Positions 1 through 8,399 of a stretch of DNA of 14,277 bases are shown piece by piece. The position numbers and the translations under genes were made by a program. Under the pieces are notes generated by a model that ran no database searches, was not told the DNA's origin, and saw nothing but the letters and a program-made list of their open reading frames with translations. This DNA comes from Planctomycetota bacterium (GTDB lineage Bacteria > Planctomycetota > GCA-002687715 > DRQF01). Position 1 is the stretch's first letter. Each line of letters opens with the position of its first letter. The stretch covers positions 1-14,277 of the forward strand of contig JAJRYU010000156.1 of the NCBI GenBank assembly GCA_024275615.1. The letters are read 5' to 3'.

Positions 1-2
1 CA

Positions 3-3000
3 AAAGCGGTTTTGACCTTACTCCTCGATGGGCTCGAATATGCGCCACGGTGGCGGCGCTATTCCAAACCTGGTGAACGGGTGTCAGGAGTGTTGGCGAG
101 TAACATCGCTGGTGTTTTGATCAAGAACCGTCCGATCAAAGGGACGGAGCATCTCGTCGACCTCATGAGTGCTCTTTTTCACATGAAGGCAAAGGACTTC
201 GAAGCAGGTGATTCTGGCATCACTGCTGACATGGTGTCAATTCCTGGCCTCGATGGTGTGCCGATGTCAGCAAATCATGCCATGGCAGTCATTCAGAACT
301 CGTTGAACCCAAATCACCGATCGCTCATCAATTCAACGGCACCGTTTGCCTACGTGAGTCACGACTACTTTACCGTCGAAACAGCCAGTAGTGTGAACGA
401 TGGTAGTGGCTCTGAGCTGGCTCGTTTTCGGATGCGCGAGACTTTTAGAAGTGCGCCCGCAAGGGAACTTCGGTTTTCGCTGCGCACTCAAGCTGACTTT
501 GAGAGGTCTATTGTCACCAGTCGATCCGGTCGTCATGTTGAAACTCATCCTAGCCTCATGTCCTATTTTACCGATGAATCAGCAAAGCCAGAGCTGCGCT
601 TGTTTCGGTACATGCAGAATTTCGACAATTCGGCAAAGATCGGTTTTCGACCTTCCCGGACCGAAGGTGATGTGCGCTTGCAACCTTCGCGCATGTATGG
701 CGGGTGGACAGAACACTTTGATGGCAATCTCACTGGCCCCGTCGCCGCTGGCGTGCGAACGAACCGTCGTTCACGGAGCCCGGTTCGGACGGAGAACATT
801 CTTCCGGAAGGCTATCCTCTCACCACAGGTTCTTATGTTCTCGACTTGGCCAATCGAGGCCAGACGTTGGGTCGCGGACAAAAAGCAACCGCCATGGCTG
901 ACAACAATGGGCTCAACCCCTTTGTTGTTGAATTCTACATGAAGCCTTCGAATTTCAGTTCTGGTCAGGCTTTGTTTTCTGCCATCGGGCAGCGGCCCGC
1001 GTCAGACTATATTCGGGCTTGGTACGATCCGGCTGATCGGTCATTTCGTTTTCAAGTTCATGATGTCGCCTTGGACGATGTTCGCACCCGTGTGCCTGCC
1101 GTTGCCGAAGTGCGGTGGAATCCTCCCCGCAGTGCCATCGAAGATGACACTTGGTATCATTTCTCGTTGCACGTCACTGGCACCAAACCTGGTGAGATTT
1201 CCCTGCACGTAGATGGCTATCAACGGGGGAAGACGAGATTTCAGTCGACGCTTTCGACCAGCTTTTCTTCCACCGACAATACCTTCACCGTTCAGGACGC
1301 CAGAGATTGGCCAGACCAAGGCGTCTTCCTCGTCGGCAACGAAGTGGTGAATGCCACCCGTCGAGGAAACTCGTTTACTGTCTTTCAAAACCCCTTGGGT
1401 GGTCTGTTACCTGCGGGCCGTGGCGCGCGTGGTACAGTTGCTCTTTCCCATGCTAGCGGCGAGACAGTTACTCTCTTTGGCTACTCAAGTGTCTTGCGTC
1501 GGTTTGAAGACTTGGCGGGCGAAGTTCTTGGTCAGGGCCGCGCGTCTTTGGCTTCTGACCTAGCACCCTTTTCTGTCTTAGGAATCGGGCGCAACGGGAC
1601 TCAGCCTGGTTCGGTCAATTTGTCTGGCCCACCCCCTTTGTCAATCAGCGTTGAGACCCTCGACTTGGCGACCGCCAATACGATTGAGTTGGCAGCCTTG
1701 CCAACTCAGGACTTGAACTCCTCAGCGAAGACATTTCAAACAAGTGGTGGGTACGCCATTGTCGTGGGTTATGTTCTGCCCACGACTACCCTCAATGCCA
1801 ATCCCAACAATGTAGCCAACTCTCTTCAGCAGGCCGCAGTCTTGGTCAGGTATTCCGGGCGTAGTGGCAACATGCTGACCGGTGTTTCACGCCCCCAGGA
1901 CAGTTACAATCCTCGCCTCATTGACAATCAGTTTCTCAATGCGGGCAATACCGGAAACCTGAGGACTCCAAAGTTCTTTTGGCGTACTTCCCCCAAAGTC
2001 ATTACCCGTTTCACTTCCGGTGGTACGAACGCACCGCTCCTCGCGCAGGTATTTCCGATTTCCGTGGGTCTTAACAACAGCAACGGATTTAAAGCACCGG
2101 AATTTAACGCAAACAATGATCCTGTGGTGGAGTATCTGCAATTGGGTAGACCCCAATTGGCCCCGACCTTGCGTAATTTCAGTGGCCACGTGATTGAGTG
2201 GGTCGGTTATTATGGCGTTGATCGCATCAACAACGATTTCTTGTGCAACGACCGCAATTCCCTGAATCGAGCCGTGAATACTCTGCTAACATCGAGAGTG
2301 GCCACAAACCCCGTCCAATTGGCGAACCCCAATAGTTTTCAATTGCCGAACATGGATCTTATTCGCGACAATCTTCGTTGGCGCCGACAGGCGTCAACAG
2401 ATCAATTCGGCTGGCGTGATATCAACAATGCTTCCCACACTCATACCGGCGGCGGTGTCGTGTTGCCGACGTTCCGGGTTGCCCGCGTGGGAGGGAGAGC
2501 TCCGGGTTATGGGGATGCGGTTTCGTTGATAACCGCCGGCAACCGCGGACGTGAATTGCAGTTTATTTCCTGGGGCTTCAACAACCGAGCGTGCTTTACA
2601 TCCAACGTGCAGCGACGTCTGGTTCAGATCGCCATGCCACGAGTGAGTACGCGCAACTTGGCCAATGGGATTGGTGTGTGGGACCGACGCTTGTTTACGC
2701 GGATCTGCAAATGGCCCTCCGGCGAATTGCCGCTCATCACTTCCAAAGGCAGAGCTGAGATTGGTGGCGACTTGGTTGGCGGTACAAGAAGCTCAGGAAT
2801 GCTCGATGAAATCCGTGTCCGCGCCGTGCAACGCAATCGTTATGCCCTGTGGGATGACAATCAAGCGTCATACATCAACTCGAACGTGAGATCACCCTAT
2901 CCACTTGGGTTGACGGCAAATGCGACGGCAGTGCCGATTGCAAGTGCCTTGTGGGTGCCCACAACGGCAAATGCGGCGTCATCGGGCACCGGCAGTCTGC

Positions 3001-3941
3001 TGCCCAATTTCTATCTAGCTGGAGGCCGCCAACTCGATCTCAGTGACCCTCTGACCGAACTTGCCGCCGACGCCGGACTGATCAAGATTGATGACGAGGT
3101 CATTGCTTTTCGCGGTGTGAGCCAAGGGGCTTCGGGTGGGACAATTCTCACGGATTGTGTCCGCGGCTTCATGAACACGATTGCTGCGACTCACTCTTTT
3201 GGTGCGCCCATTGTGTATCTAGATTTTCGCGCCACCAGCAAATTGCTGCGATCTACTGCCAGGGACAATTTTAGTTTTGAGCTGGCAGATGCACAAGATT
3301 TCGGCATCACCGACAGCAATGGTCGAGCTGGTGGTACGGTCTTGATCGGCAATGAGATGATTCACTTCACCAGCGTCGGTGGCAATATCTTGCAGATGCC
3401 GCGACAAATTGATCCTCTTACCGGAGATGAGAAAGGGATTTTTCGGGCCCGCTATGGTACGCGCACCCAAAGTCACGGCACGGACGACATCGTCCTGGAC
3501 ATGCCGTTTCGCTATTGGGACCGCTATGCCCCCAATTCCGATGACCCAGAGCTCTCCTTTTATGAGTTCTCTGTCAACGAACCACGTTCGTTTTTCAAGA
3601 GAATATCTTGGCATTTGCGGACCAAGAAACCTCGACTCGGTGTGAAGGTCCTTTTGCGTTTCGATCCAAAAGTTCCTTGGGATGTGCCCCCGGAGAATTC
3701 CAAAGGTGCACTCTTGCTGTTGGACTCAAAGACCGGTCAAGGACAAGAGGTCTTGTCTCAATACCTTCTGAATCGTCAAGCTCGCGCGGTCGAAGCTCGT
3801 GTCTTCTTCGTCTATCGGCCCAACGCTTTTGACTCCATCAACCTTCTCACCAATGATTGGAAAGAAACGCCACATTTACTTGATGTGGAACTGCGCTACT
3901 TGGCCGCCCCTTACGTCATCTCTAGGGAGACCTTGAAATGA
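3..3941 (+). CDS. Giant LamG/concanavalin-like protein of a prepilin operon (5' partial)
   Basis: The reading frame is open from the first complete codon (position 3). The first possible start (TTG at 12) has no Shine-Dalgarno, so the true N-terminus probably lies upstream; at least 1309 residues are visible. Numbering from position 12, residues about 297-410 look like a LamG/concanavalin-A beta sandwich: an FVVEFYMKP strand, a DDTWYHFSLHV segment and an HVDGYQRG strand, the usual 'tWyHva...l.vDG' signature. Three copies of a small motif (hydrophobic, IGNE or IDDE, later a G or RG and H..G..V) lie near residues 424-488, 1017-1072 and 1090-1164. The rest is Asn/Gly/Ser/Thr-rich, as in secreted beta proteins. 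It overlaps the downstream prepilin gene by ATGA, so it is probably co-translated and exported or displayed with pseudopilins. A surface adhesin or pilus-tip role is inference. No catalytic motif was recognised. Confidence 0.8.
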   Translation, partial: KAVLTLLLDGLEYAPRWRRYSKPGERVSGVLASNIAGVLIKNRPIKGTEHLVDLMSALFHMKAKDFEAGDSGITADMVSIPGLDGVPMSANHAMAVIQNSLNPNHRSLINSTAPFAYVSHDYFTVETASSVNDGSGSELARFRMRETFRSAPARELRFSLRTQADFERSIVTSRSGRHVETHPSLMSYFTDESAKPELRLFRYMQNFDNSAKIGFRPSRTEGDVRLQPSRMYGGWTEHFDGNLTGPVAAGVRTNRRSRSPVRTENILPEGYPLTTGSYVLDLANRGQTLGRGQKATAMADNNGLNPFVVEFYMKPSNFSSGQALFSAIGQRPASDYIRAWYDPADRSFRFQVHDVALDDVRTRVPAVAEVRWNPPRSAIEDDTWYHFSLHVTGTKPGEISLHVDGYQRGKTRFQSTLSTSFSSTDNTFTVQDARDWPDQGVFLVGNEVVNATRRGNSFTVFQNPLGGLLPAGRGARGTVALSHASGETVTLFGYSSVLRRFEDLAGEVLGQGRASLASDLAPFSVLGIGRNGTQPGSVNLSGPPPLSISVETLDLATANTIELAALPTQDLNSSAKTFQTSGGYAIVVGYVLPTTTLNANPNNVANSLQQAAVLVRYSGRSGNMLTGVSRPQDSYNPRLIDNQFLNAGNTGNLRTPKFFWRTSPKVITRFTSGGTNAPLLAQVFPISVGLNNSNGFKAPEFNANNDPVVEYLQLGRPQLAPTLRNFSGHVIEWVGYYGVDRINNDFLCNDRNSLNRAVNTLLTSRVATNPVQLANPNSFQLPNMDLIRDNLRWRRQASTDQFGWRDINNASHTHTGGGVVLPTFRVARVGGRAPGYGDAVSLITAGNRGRELQFISWGFNNRACFTSNVQRRLVQIAMPRVSTRNLANGIGVWDRRLFTRICKWPSGELPLITSKGRAEIGGDLVGGTRSSGMLDEIRVRAVQRNRYALWDDNQASYINSNVRSPYPLGLTANATAVPIASALWVPTTANAASSGTGSLLPNFYLAGGRQLDLSDPLTELAADAGLIKIDDEVIAFRGVSQGASGGTILTDCVRGFMNTIAATHSFGAPIVYLDFRATSKLLRSTARDNFSFELADAQDFGITDSNGRAGGTVLIGNEMIHFTSVGGNILQMPRQIDPLTGDEKGIFRARYGTRTQSHGTDDIVLDMPFRYWDRYAPNSDDPELSFYEFSVNEPRSFFKRISWHLRTKKPRLGVKVLLRFDPKVPWDVPPENSKGALLLLDSKTGQGQEVLSQYLLNRQARAVEARVFFVYRPNAFDSINLLTNDWKETPHLLDVELRYLAAPYVISRETLK

Positions 3942-5221
3942 AAGCTGAGAAGGCCCAAGGACTCACTTTGATTGAACTCATGGCATCCATGACGATTTTT
4001 GCCATGCTCGGGCTATTTCTATTCACACTGGTGCAAGATTCTCTCGGGATCTATCGCAAGTCACGAGCCTCCGGCGAGATCTACGACAAATTCGATCAAA
4101 TCTCAGAAGTTGTGAGTGATGATTTCGCCTGTGTTGCCATTGGCGATCCTGAAGGGCCGGGAGTTAAATTGGAATTTCTTCTCAGCCATGACCGAAAGTA
4201 CGTGGCCCCCAAAGGAGTCACTTTGTCCACCGCTGCCACCCGGGCAAAAAGTCACTCTCCCGGAGATCCTCGTTCCTTGTTGCTGCGCTTTGTCAGGACT
4301 TATCCGGGCGGCGAACTGAATGACACCATTGGTCGCTTCGCTGGGACTTACCCCGGAGGAGAGAAGACCATCGACGGCGAGGCCGATCTAGTCGAAAGCC
4401 GTCACGCTCGCATCCTCAATAGGCAAGAAAGAGATGAAGCGGCGCCTAGTCGAGATGGCGATGAGCAGATCGCCGGTTTGAAACCTCCAGGGAATCTCAT
4501 GGAAGTGATGTACTTTTGTGAGAGTGGCCCCAACGACACGGTGGGTACGTTCACCTTGTATCGGGCCTTTCATTCCCCCGTTGGCGGCCGTGGCTCTTTC
4601 TTTGACGATGCCACGTTATTAGCAATGACACCGGATTGGATCGCCGCCCATGCCAAGCCTGTTGTCTCGGGGCTCATCTATTTAGGTGTGGTTCTGTGGG
4701 GTCAGCAAACGGAACAATGGCAGATGGAGAGTGTCTTGGATGGCGACGGTCTTGGACGGCGAGCGAGCAACGGTCTTTCGGAGCTTTGGTGGGATAGCCG
4801 CCGGGCTCGTTACGAAGAGTTCTCTCTTCATGTGGGGGACTCATCAGCCCAGGTTTACGAGGATGATGTTTTTCCTAGCCGGATCCGTTTCCTCATGACT
4901 TTTGTCCAAGATGGCAGAATCTCGTCTGATGCTCACTTGGTTGGATCTGTAAAGGCAAACACACGTTTCGTCACCATCGACAACGGCAAGCTCTTTGAGG
5001 AAAGCGGTGGTCCAGTGCCCACCCATTTACAAATAGATGATGAGTGGATGAAAGTCACAAGTGCGACTGGCAGAAAGCTCACGGTGATCCGTGGGGCACG
5101 AAAGACCGCTCCAGCCAAGCACGACTCTGGAAGTGACGTGCGTGTCGGCCGAACATTTCATCAGACTGTTGAAATCCCTGCCTATCGAACGAGCTTAGAT
5201 ACGGGAGGACAGGTGCGATGA
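3938..5221 (+). CDS. Prepilin-type N-methylation domain protein (PilW/PulJ-like, extended)
   Basis: A 427-residue protein starting at the ATG inside the ATGA overlap, with an AGGGAG ribosome site 8 bases upstream (3924-3929). The N-terminus is a type IV prepilin signal: an 8-residue leader MKAEKAQG, cleavage after Gly, then LTLIE with Glu at mature position 5 and a hydrophobic helix to about residue 37. A prepilin peptidase would cleave and N-methylate it, leaving the helix to pack into a pilus or type II secretion pseudopilus. Its position before a PilV-like gene and its length suggest a minor pilin of PilW/PulJ type. It is longer than usual for the class. Residues about 341-404 carry an IDDE...RG...H..G..V motif also present three times in the upstream giant protein. 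TYPGGE occurs twice (residues 121-126 and 137-142). Which minor pilin it is remains uncertain. Confidence 0.85.
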   Translation: MKAEKAQGLTLIELMASMTIFAMLGLFLFTLVQDSLGIYRKSRASGEIYDKFDQISEVVSDDFACVAIGDPEGPGVKLEFLLSHDRKYVAPKGVTLSTAATRAKSHSPGDPRSLLLRFVRTYPGGELNDTIGRFAGTYPGGEKTIDGEADLVESRHARILNRQERDEAAPSRDGDEQIAGLKPPGNLMEVMYFCESGPNDTVGTFTLYRAFHSPVGGRGSFFDDATLLAMTPDWIAAHAKPVVSGLIYLGVVLWGQQTEQWQMESVLDGDGLGRRASNGLSELWWDSRRARYEEFSLHVGDSSAQVYEDDVFPSRIRFLMTFVQDGRISSDAHLVGSVKANTRFVTIDNGKLFEESGGPVPTHLQIDDEWMKVTSATGRKLTVIRGARKTAPAKHDSGSDVRVGRTFHQTVEIPAYRTSLDTGGQVR

Positions 5222-5691
5222 TGTCACATGAAGCACAATCTGCTGAGGCTGGCTTCACCTTGGTTGAGATCCTTGTCGCGCTCACGGTCCTCTTGGTGGG
5301 CATGGCGGGCATAATCGGCTTGTTCTCGACCGGTCTTACTTTGGAACGTCGTAGTACTCTTGCGATTGACACCGCGGTCGCATTGCGCGACATTGAACCA
5401 CAAATCAAAGCAGAAATTACCACGAGACTGGCGGCCGGAGTGGATGTGGCTGACTTAAGTACACCGCGGTCCCCGATTCCAGGTTGGCAGGGATTGGATT
5501 ATCTGACGGAGGTTCTTCCCCTACCGGGGAGCGAGACAAACGAAGGTTATCTCTTGAAAATCACAGTCGTTCCTCGAGGAGTTCAAGAGGACAAGGGTTT
5601 CAGCTATGGCTTCTTGCCGATCAGGCTGGGACAAAACTATGAACGCCTCATCAAGGAAGCTGGACAAGAGACACTTGAGAACAAGAAATAA
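5218..5691 (+). CDS. Prepilin-type N-methylation domain protein (PilV/GspI-like)
   Basis: A 157-residue protein beginning ATGATG; the first ATG overlaps the stop of the preceding prepilin by 4 bases. A GGGAGGA ribosome site (5203-5209) lies 8 bases before the first ATG, and the second ATG is also possible. The short leader ends in Gly and is followed by FTLVE (Glu at mature +5) and a hydrophobic helix (about residues 13-35), the class III prepilin signal. The small size and the sequence VEILVALTVLLVGMAGI resemble PilV/GspI minor pilins, which prime assembly of type IV pili or pseudopili. It follows the PilW-like protein and the giant LamG-like protein, so the three are probably one translationally coupled unit. 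No assembly ATPase, platform protein or secretin gene is in the window. Confidence 0.85.
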   Translation: MMSHEAQSAEAGFTLVEILVALTVLLVGMAGIIGLFSTGLTLERRSTLAIDTAVALRDIEPQIKAEITTRLAAGVDVADLSTPRSPIPGWQGLDYLTEVLPLPGSETNEGYLLKITVVPRGVQEDKGFSYGFLPIRLGQNYERLIKEAGQETLENKK

Positions 5692-5712
5692 CGCTGGGAT
5701 TTCCCGGCATGG

Positions 5713-5719
5713 AAAGGAG
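5713..5719 (+). promoter_or_regulatory. Ribosome binding site fixing the start at 5726
   Basis: AAAGGAG lies 6 bases upstream of the ATG at 5726. The open frame extends further upstream, to 5606, but that part overlaps the pilin gene and has no ribosome site. The 5726 start also gives a clean signal peptide. Confidence 0.7.
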
Positions 5720-5725
5720 CGATTC

Positions 5726-7204
5726 ATGAAACAACTCGCTACAACTCTGATGGTCTTGATCGTTGCTGGATTTCTGGCGACAGCTGCAAATGCAGAGATC
5801 ATATTCTTGAAAGATGGCAGGCTCTTACATGTAAAGGTCCTGAGTGGCGACGACGTCGGCATCCAAGTTGAACGACTCGACAACCACGGCAAGCTATTTA
5901 TCCGCTGGGAACTGCTCCGCGAGGAGGATCGGTTGCGGCTTCGTATTCGGTTCGGCTTGGAGGACGACAACTCTGGCGCTGACTTGCAGATGGATGGACA
6001 CCGGGTTTTTGTTCGACGAGGCGACTACTACGATGGGCTCATCGAGGAGCAAGATCAGAACACCGTAACTCTACGGCGCCAAGATGGCCTCATGTATCTG
6101 AAACGAGAAGCCGTTCTACGCATCGAAGAGCGCCCTGTGAGTGTCTTCGAAATCTACACACCTGAAGAGCTCTACAAACAACGCGCCGATGAAATCGCTC
6201 CTGAGGATGACGACGTTGTGGGTCATCTCGAATTGGCGAAATGGGCGACGAAAGTTGGCCTCTATGGCGAAGCCCTTATTCACTACGCCAAAATCACTGA
6301 GGTCGATCCAGAATACAAAAAAGTGATCATTGAGAATCAAGTCAAACGCTTGGAGGTTCTGGACAAGGATAAGGAAATACGCAACGCGATTCGCGCCGCT
6401 GAAAAAGCTGGATTTGCCCATAAGTACCCTCAGTGCTTGGCGTACTTTGATGAGATTCTGGCATCGTCCAGTCTCGACAAGACCCTCAAGAAGGAAGTGC
6501 AAAAAAAGAAGCTCCGCTTTCTAAAGCGAAGGTGGAAGCACTACTCGCAATTGATCGTTCGTGACTATCACCGGGAAGTGAACAAGCGCATCAAGAAGAT
6601 GGCCTCAAGCAAGGACATCCGGAGCAAAGACAAAGAAAAACGCCTTACCGTGAGCGCGGCCATGAACTTCATGCGCAGCCAACTACACAAGGAAATCGTC
6701 ACCTACCTGGCGGAGCGCCATCAACTTGACCCCAAGAAAGAGGTCGAGGAGATGTGGAAGAACCGCAAGTCGAGAATCAAGCGCAGTGCCTCCTATGGTT
6801 CCGGTACTTTTATTGTCGAAGGCAAAAAAGGTGGGCGAGGAGGAGCGCAACAGGCAGCCCAGAACCGCGCTTTGCAAGAAGCCCTCGATCGTTTGCGCCG
6901 GCGGGGTCGTGGTTCAAGTGGTTCCAATGGCCAGCAAGCCCCGCAACAGTCGAAACCTCAAAAACTCGTGAGCAAGGAGGGTTGGTGGCGCAACGCTGAC
7001 TCGGTTCAGCGCGCCTTCCTCCTCAAAGCGTACTACGCTGAGAAAGGTGGCCACATGGAGGTGGTTTCAACTTCGCGGCGTTCTTGTCCCGTGTGCGGAG
7101 GGGCTGGCAACATCAAGCAGATGGGAGCACAAGGCGGGTATACCAAGAAAACCTGTCCTCGTTGTCAGGGTCTTAAGAGCGATAAACTGGTTTACTACCG
7201 TTAG
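5726..7204 (+). CDS. Exported TPR-like protein with C-terminal CxxCxG zinc motif
   Basis: A 492-residue protein. The start is set by the ribosome site and by a Sec signal peptide (residues 1-23, ending ANA before EIIFLKDG). Two related beta segments follow: residues 24 to about 48 (FLKDGRLLHVKVLSGDDVGIQVE) and about 90-135 (VFVRRGDYYDGLIEEQDQNTVTL). Next come a TPR-like helical pair (LELAKWATKVGLYGEALIHYAK...DP), a Lys/Arg-rich helical stretch and a Gly/Gln/Arg-rich linker. The C-terminus has C454-P-V-C457-G-G-A-G and C477-P-R-C480-Q-G, a pair of DnaJ-like CxxCxG knuckles that probably bind zinc. It lies 34 bases after the pilin gene and ends at a strong terminator, so it probably belongs to that operon. 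A periplasmic scaffold or chaperone role for the pilin system is inference. The overall form resembles hypothetical proteins I associate with Planctomycetota; no exact family is recognised. Confidence 0.85.
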   Translation: MKQLATTLMVLIVAGFLATAANAEIIFLKDGRLLHVKVLSGDDVGIQVERLDNHGKLFIRWELLREEDRLRLRIRFGLEDDNSGADLQMDGHRVFVRRGDYYDGLIEEQDQNTVTLRRQDGLMYLKREAVLRIEERPVSVFEIYTPEELYKQRADEIAPEDDDVVGHLELAKWATKVGLYGEALIHYAKITEVDPEYKKVIIENQVKRLEVLDKDKEIRNAIRAAEKAGFAHKYPQCLAYFDEILASSSLDKTLKKEVQKKKLRFLKRRWKHYSQLIVRDYHREVNKRIKKMASSKDIRSKDKEKRLTVSAAMNFMRSQLHKEIVTYLAERHQLDPKKEVEEMWKNRKSRIKRSASYGSGTFIVEGKKGGRGGAQQAAQNRALQEALDRLRRRGRGSSGSNGQQAPQQSKPQKLVSKEGWWRNADSVQRAFLLKAYYAEKGGHMEVVSTSRRSCPVCGGAGNIKQMGAQGGYTKKTCPRCQGLKSDKLVYYR

Positions 7205-7240
7205 CCACCTCCTGCGACCATGACGTTGTGCTCGATATTT

Positions 7241-7275
7241 CGTACGGTGTGCTGACGCACCGTACGTTTTTTCTT
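7241..7275 (+). terminator. Strong intrinsic terminator
   Basis: The arms CGTACGGTG and CACCGTACG pair perfectly. Two further pairs (a T-G wobble and G-C) extend the stem to 11 bp around a CTGA tetraloop, and the run TTTTTTCTT follows. It sits 36 bases after the stop of the zinc-motif protein and probably ends the pilin operon. It is also only 14 bases before the next start codon, so it may act as an attenuator. Confidence 0.85.
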
Positions 7276-7288
7276 GTCGAGACAAACC

Positions 7289-8314
7289 ATGTCTGCAAAG
7301 CGCATTCTTAGGATCTTCTGTTTGTTGTCCCTGGTTTTCTTGTCTGCCTGCGCCAATCGCCCGAACTGGCGCAGCAAACGAGCTGGGAACAAGGACGGTG
7401 AAAACAAGGCATCACCACGCATCATCAAGATGAAGCTCCCACCCCAGGAAGAGGTGAAACAGAGGGGGAACTTCGCTGGGCGAGGCCCTGATTTCTTGGC
7501 CTTTTCCAAGGCCGATGATCGAGTGATCGCTCAAGTCGGCGACGAAAAACTCAGGAAAAGCCAGGTTTTTGACGCCATGGTTCAGACCCACCCAGAGCAG
7601 GTCCGCGCCACGATCGCAGTTTTGTTGGGAAATCGAGTCCTGGCTGCTGAGTGCGAGAAACACGACATTCGTATCGATTCGAGAGAGATCGAAGCATGGT
7701 TTGCCAACCATCGTAATCTCATGGTGCAAAAGGCTGTCGCTGACTATGGCAAGGGGACGACATTCCAAACCTGGGTGCGCTTGAGATTTGGACAATCACT
7801 GACCGATTACGAACGCATTGCCCGCAACCGTGAAAGAGCCAAGCGCCTCCTGGGGCGGCTGATTCGTTTGCACGAATTGCGCGAAGATCGAGTCCAATTG
7901 CGCATCATTAGCACAACGGATCGCAATCGTGCCCTGTCAGTCCACAAATTGGCTACGGAAGGAGCTGATTTCGCCACATTGGCCCAGCAATACAGCGTAC
8001 ACCCGTCAGCGGAGTCCGGTGGACTCATGCCGCCGGTGTGGCGGGCTTCTCTCAACCCAGCTCTGGACAAGATCGCTTTTGATCTGCCTATTGGCGTGAT
8101 CAGCGATATTGTTCAAGCCAAGGACCAAACTGGTCGGGACCGCTTTCAGATCATCAAGGTGATTCGCCGCATGCCCGGCCAGGAAACCTCCTATGCTCAG
8201 GCAGAGGACAAGATTGTTGCGAGTTTGGTTGACCAGCCTCTCAGTCAGGACGAGTGGTATATGTGGCAACTCAAGCTTGAGCGAATGGCCACCATGACCG
8301 TCGAGGATTTCTAA
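7289..8314 (+). CDS. SurA-like parvulin peptidyl-prolyl isomerase, lipoprotein
   Basis: A 341-residue protein. The ATG at 7289 begins a lipoprotein signal: basic MSAKR, a hydrophobic core and the lipobox LSAC with Cys21. An in-frame TTG at 7274 overlaps the terminator tail and is less likely. Residues about 85-190 form a helical region resembling the SurA N-terminal chaperone domain. Residues about 202-291 match a PpiC/parvulin domain: a VQLRIIS strand, GADFATLAQQYSVHPSAESGG, then LNPALDKIAFDLPIGVISDIV and a final FQIIKV strand. The family isomerises Xaa-Pro bonds and chaperones outer-membrane or secreted proteins in the periplasm. The usual final GYHII is here FQIIKV, a modest deviation. No good ribosome site is visible. 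scpB follows with its start 85 bases downstream. Confidence 0.85.
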   Translation: MSAKRILRIFCLLSLVFLSACANRPNWRSKRAGNKDGENKASPRIIKMKLPPQEEVKQRGNFAGRGPDFLAFSKADDRVIAQVGDEKLRKSQVFDAMVQTHPEQVRATIAVLLGNRVLAAECEKHDIRIDSREIEAWFANHRNLMVQKAVADYGKGTTFQTWVRLRFGQSLTDYERIARNRERAKRLLGRLIRLHELREDRVQLRIISTTDRNRALSVHKLATEGADFATLAQQYSVHPSAESGGLMPPVWRASLNPALDKIAFDLPIGVISDIVQAKDQTGRDRFQIIKVIRRMPGQETSYAQAEDKIVASLVDQPLSQDEWYMWQLKLERMATMTVEDF

Positions 8315-8387
8315 CTTCCGAGTGCTTTTTCTTGTGGCGATGCTGTCCGCCTCGGGAGGTAAACTTAGGAGTCGATTGTTTGGACCC

Positions 8388-8393
8388 AAAGGA
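8388..8393 (+). promoter_or_regulatory. Ribosome binding site fixing the scpB start
   Basis: AAAGGA lies 6 bases before the ATG at 8400. The frame is open back to a GTG at 8322, with an ATG at 8340, but neither has a comparable site and the residues they would add do not resemble ScpB. Confidence 0.6.
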
Positions 8394-8399
8394 TATTCC

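Noticed and set aside
400..942. A 180-codon plus-strand frame inside the giant protein gene
   Set aside because: It is an out-of-frame shadow of a much longer gene, with no domain or ribosome site.
5606..5725. An upstream extension of the zinc-motif protein
   Set aside because: It overlaps the pilin gene, has no ribosome site and would bury the signal peptide.
8322..8399. An upstream extension of ScpB from GTG or ATG
   Set aside because: It has no ribosome site, and the good AAAGGA site precedes the ATG at 8400.
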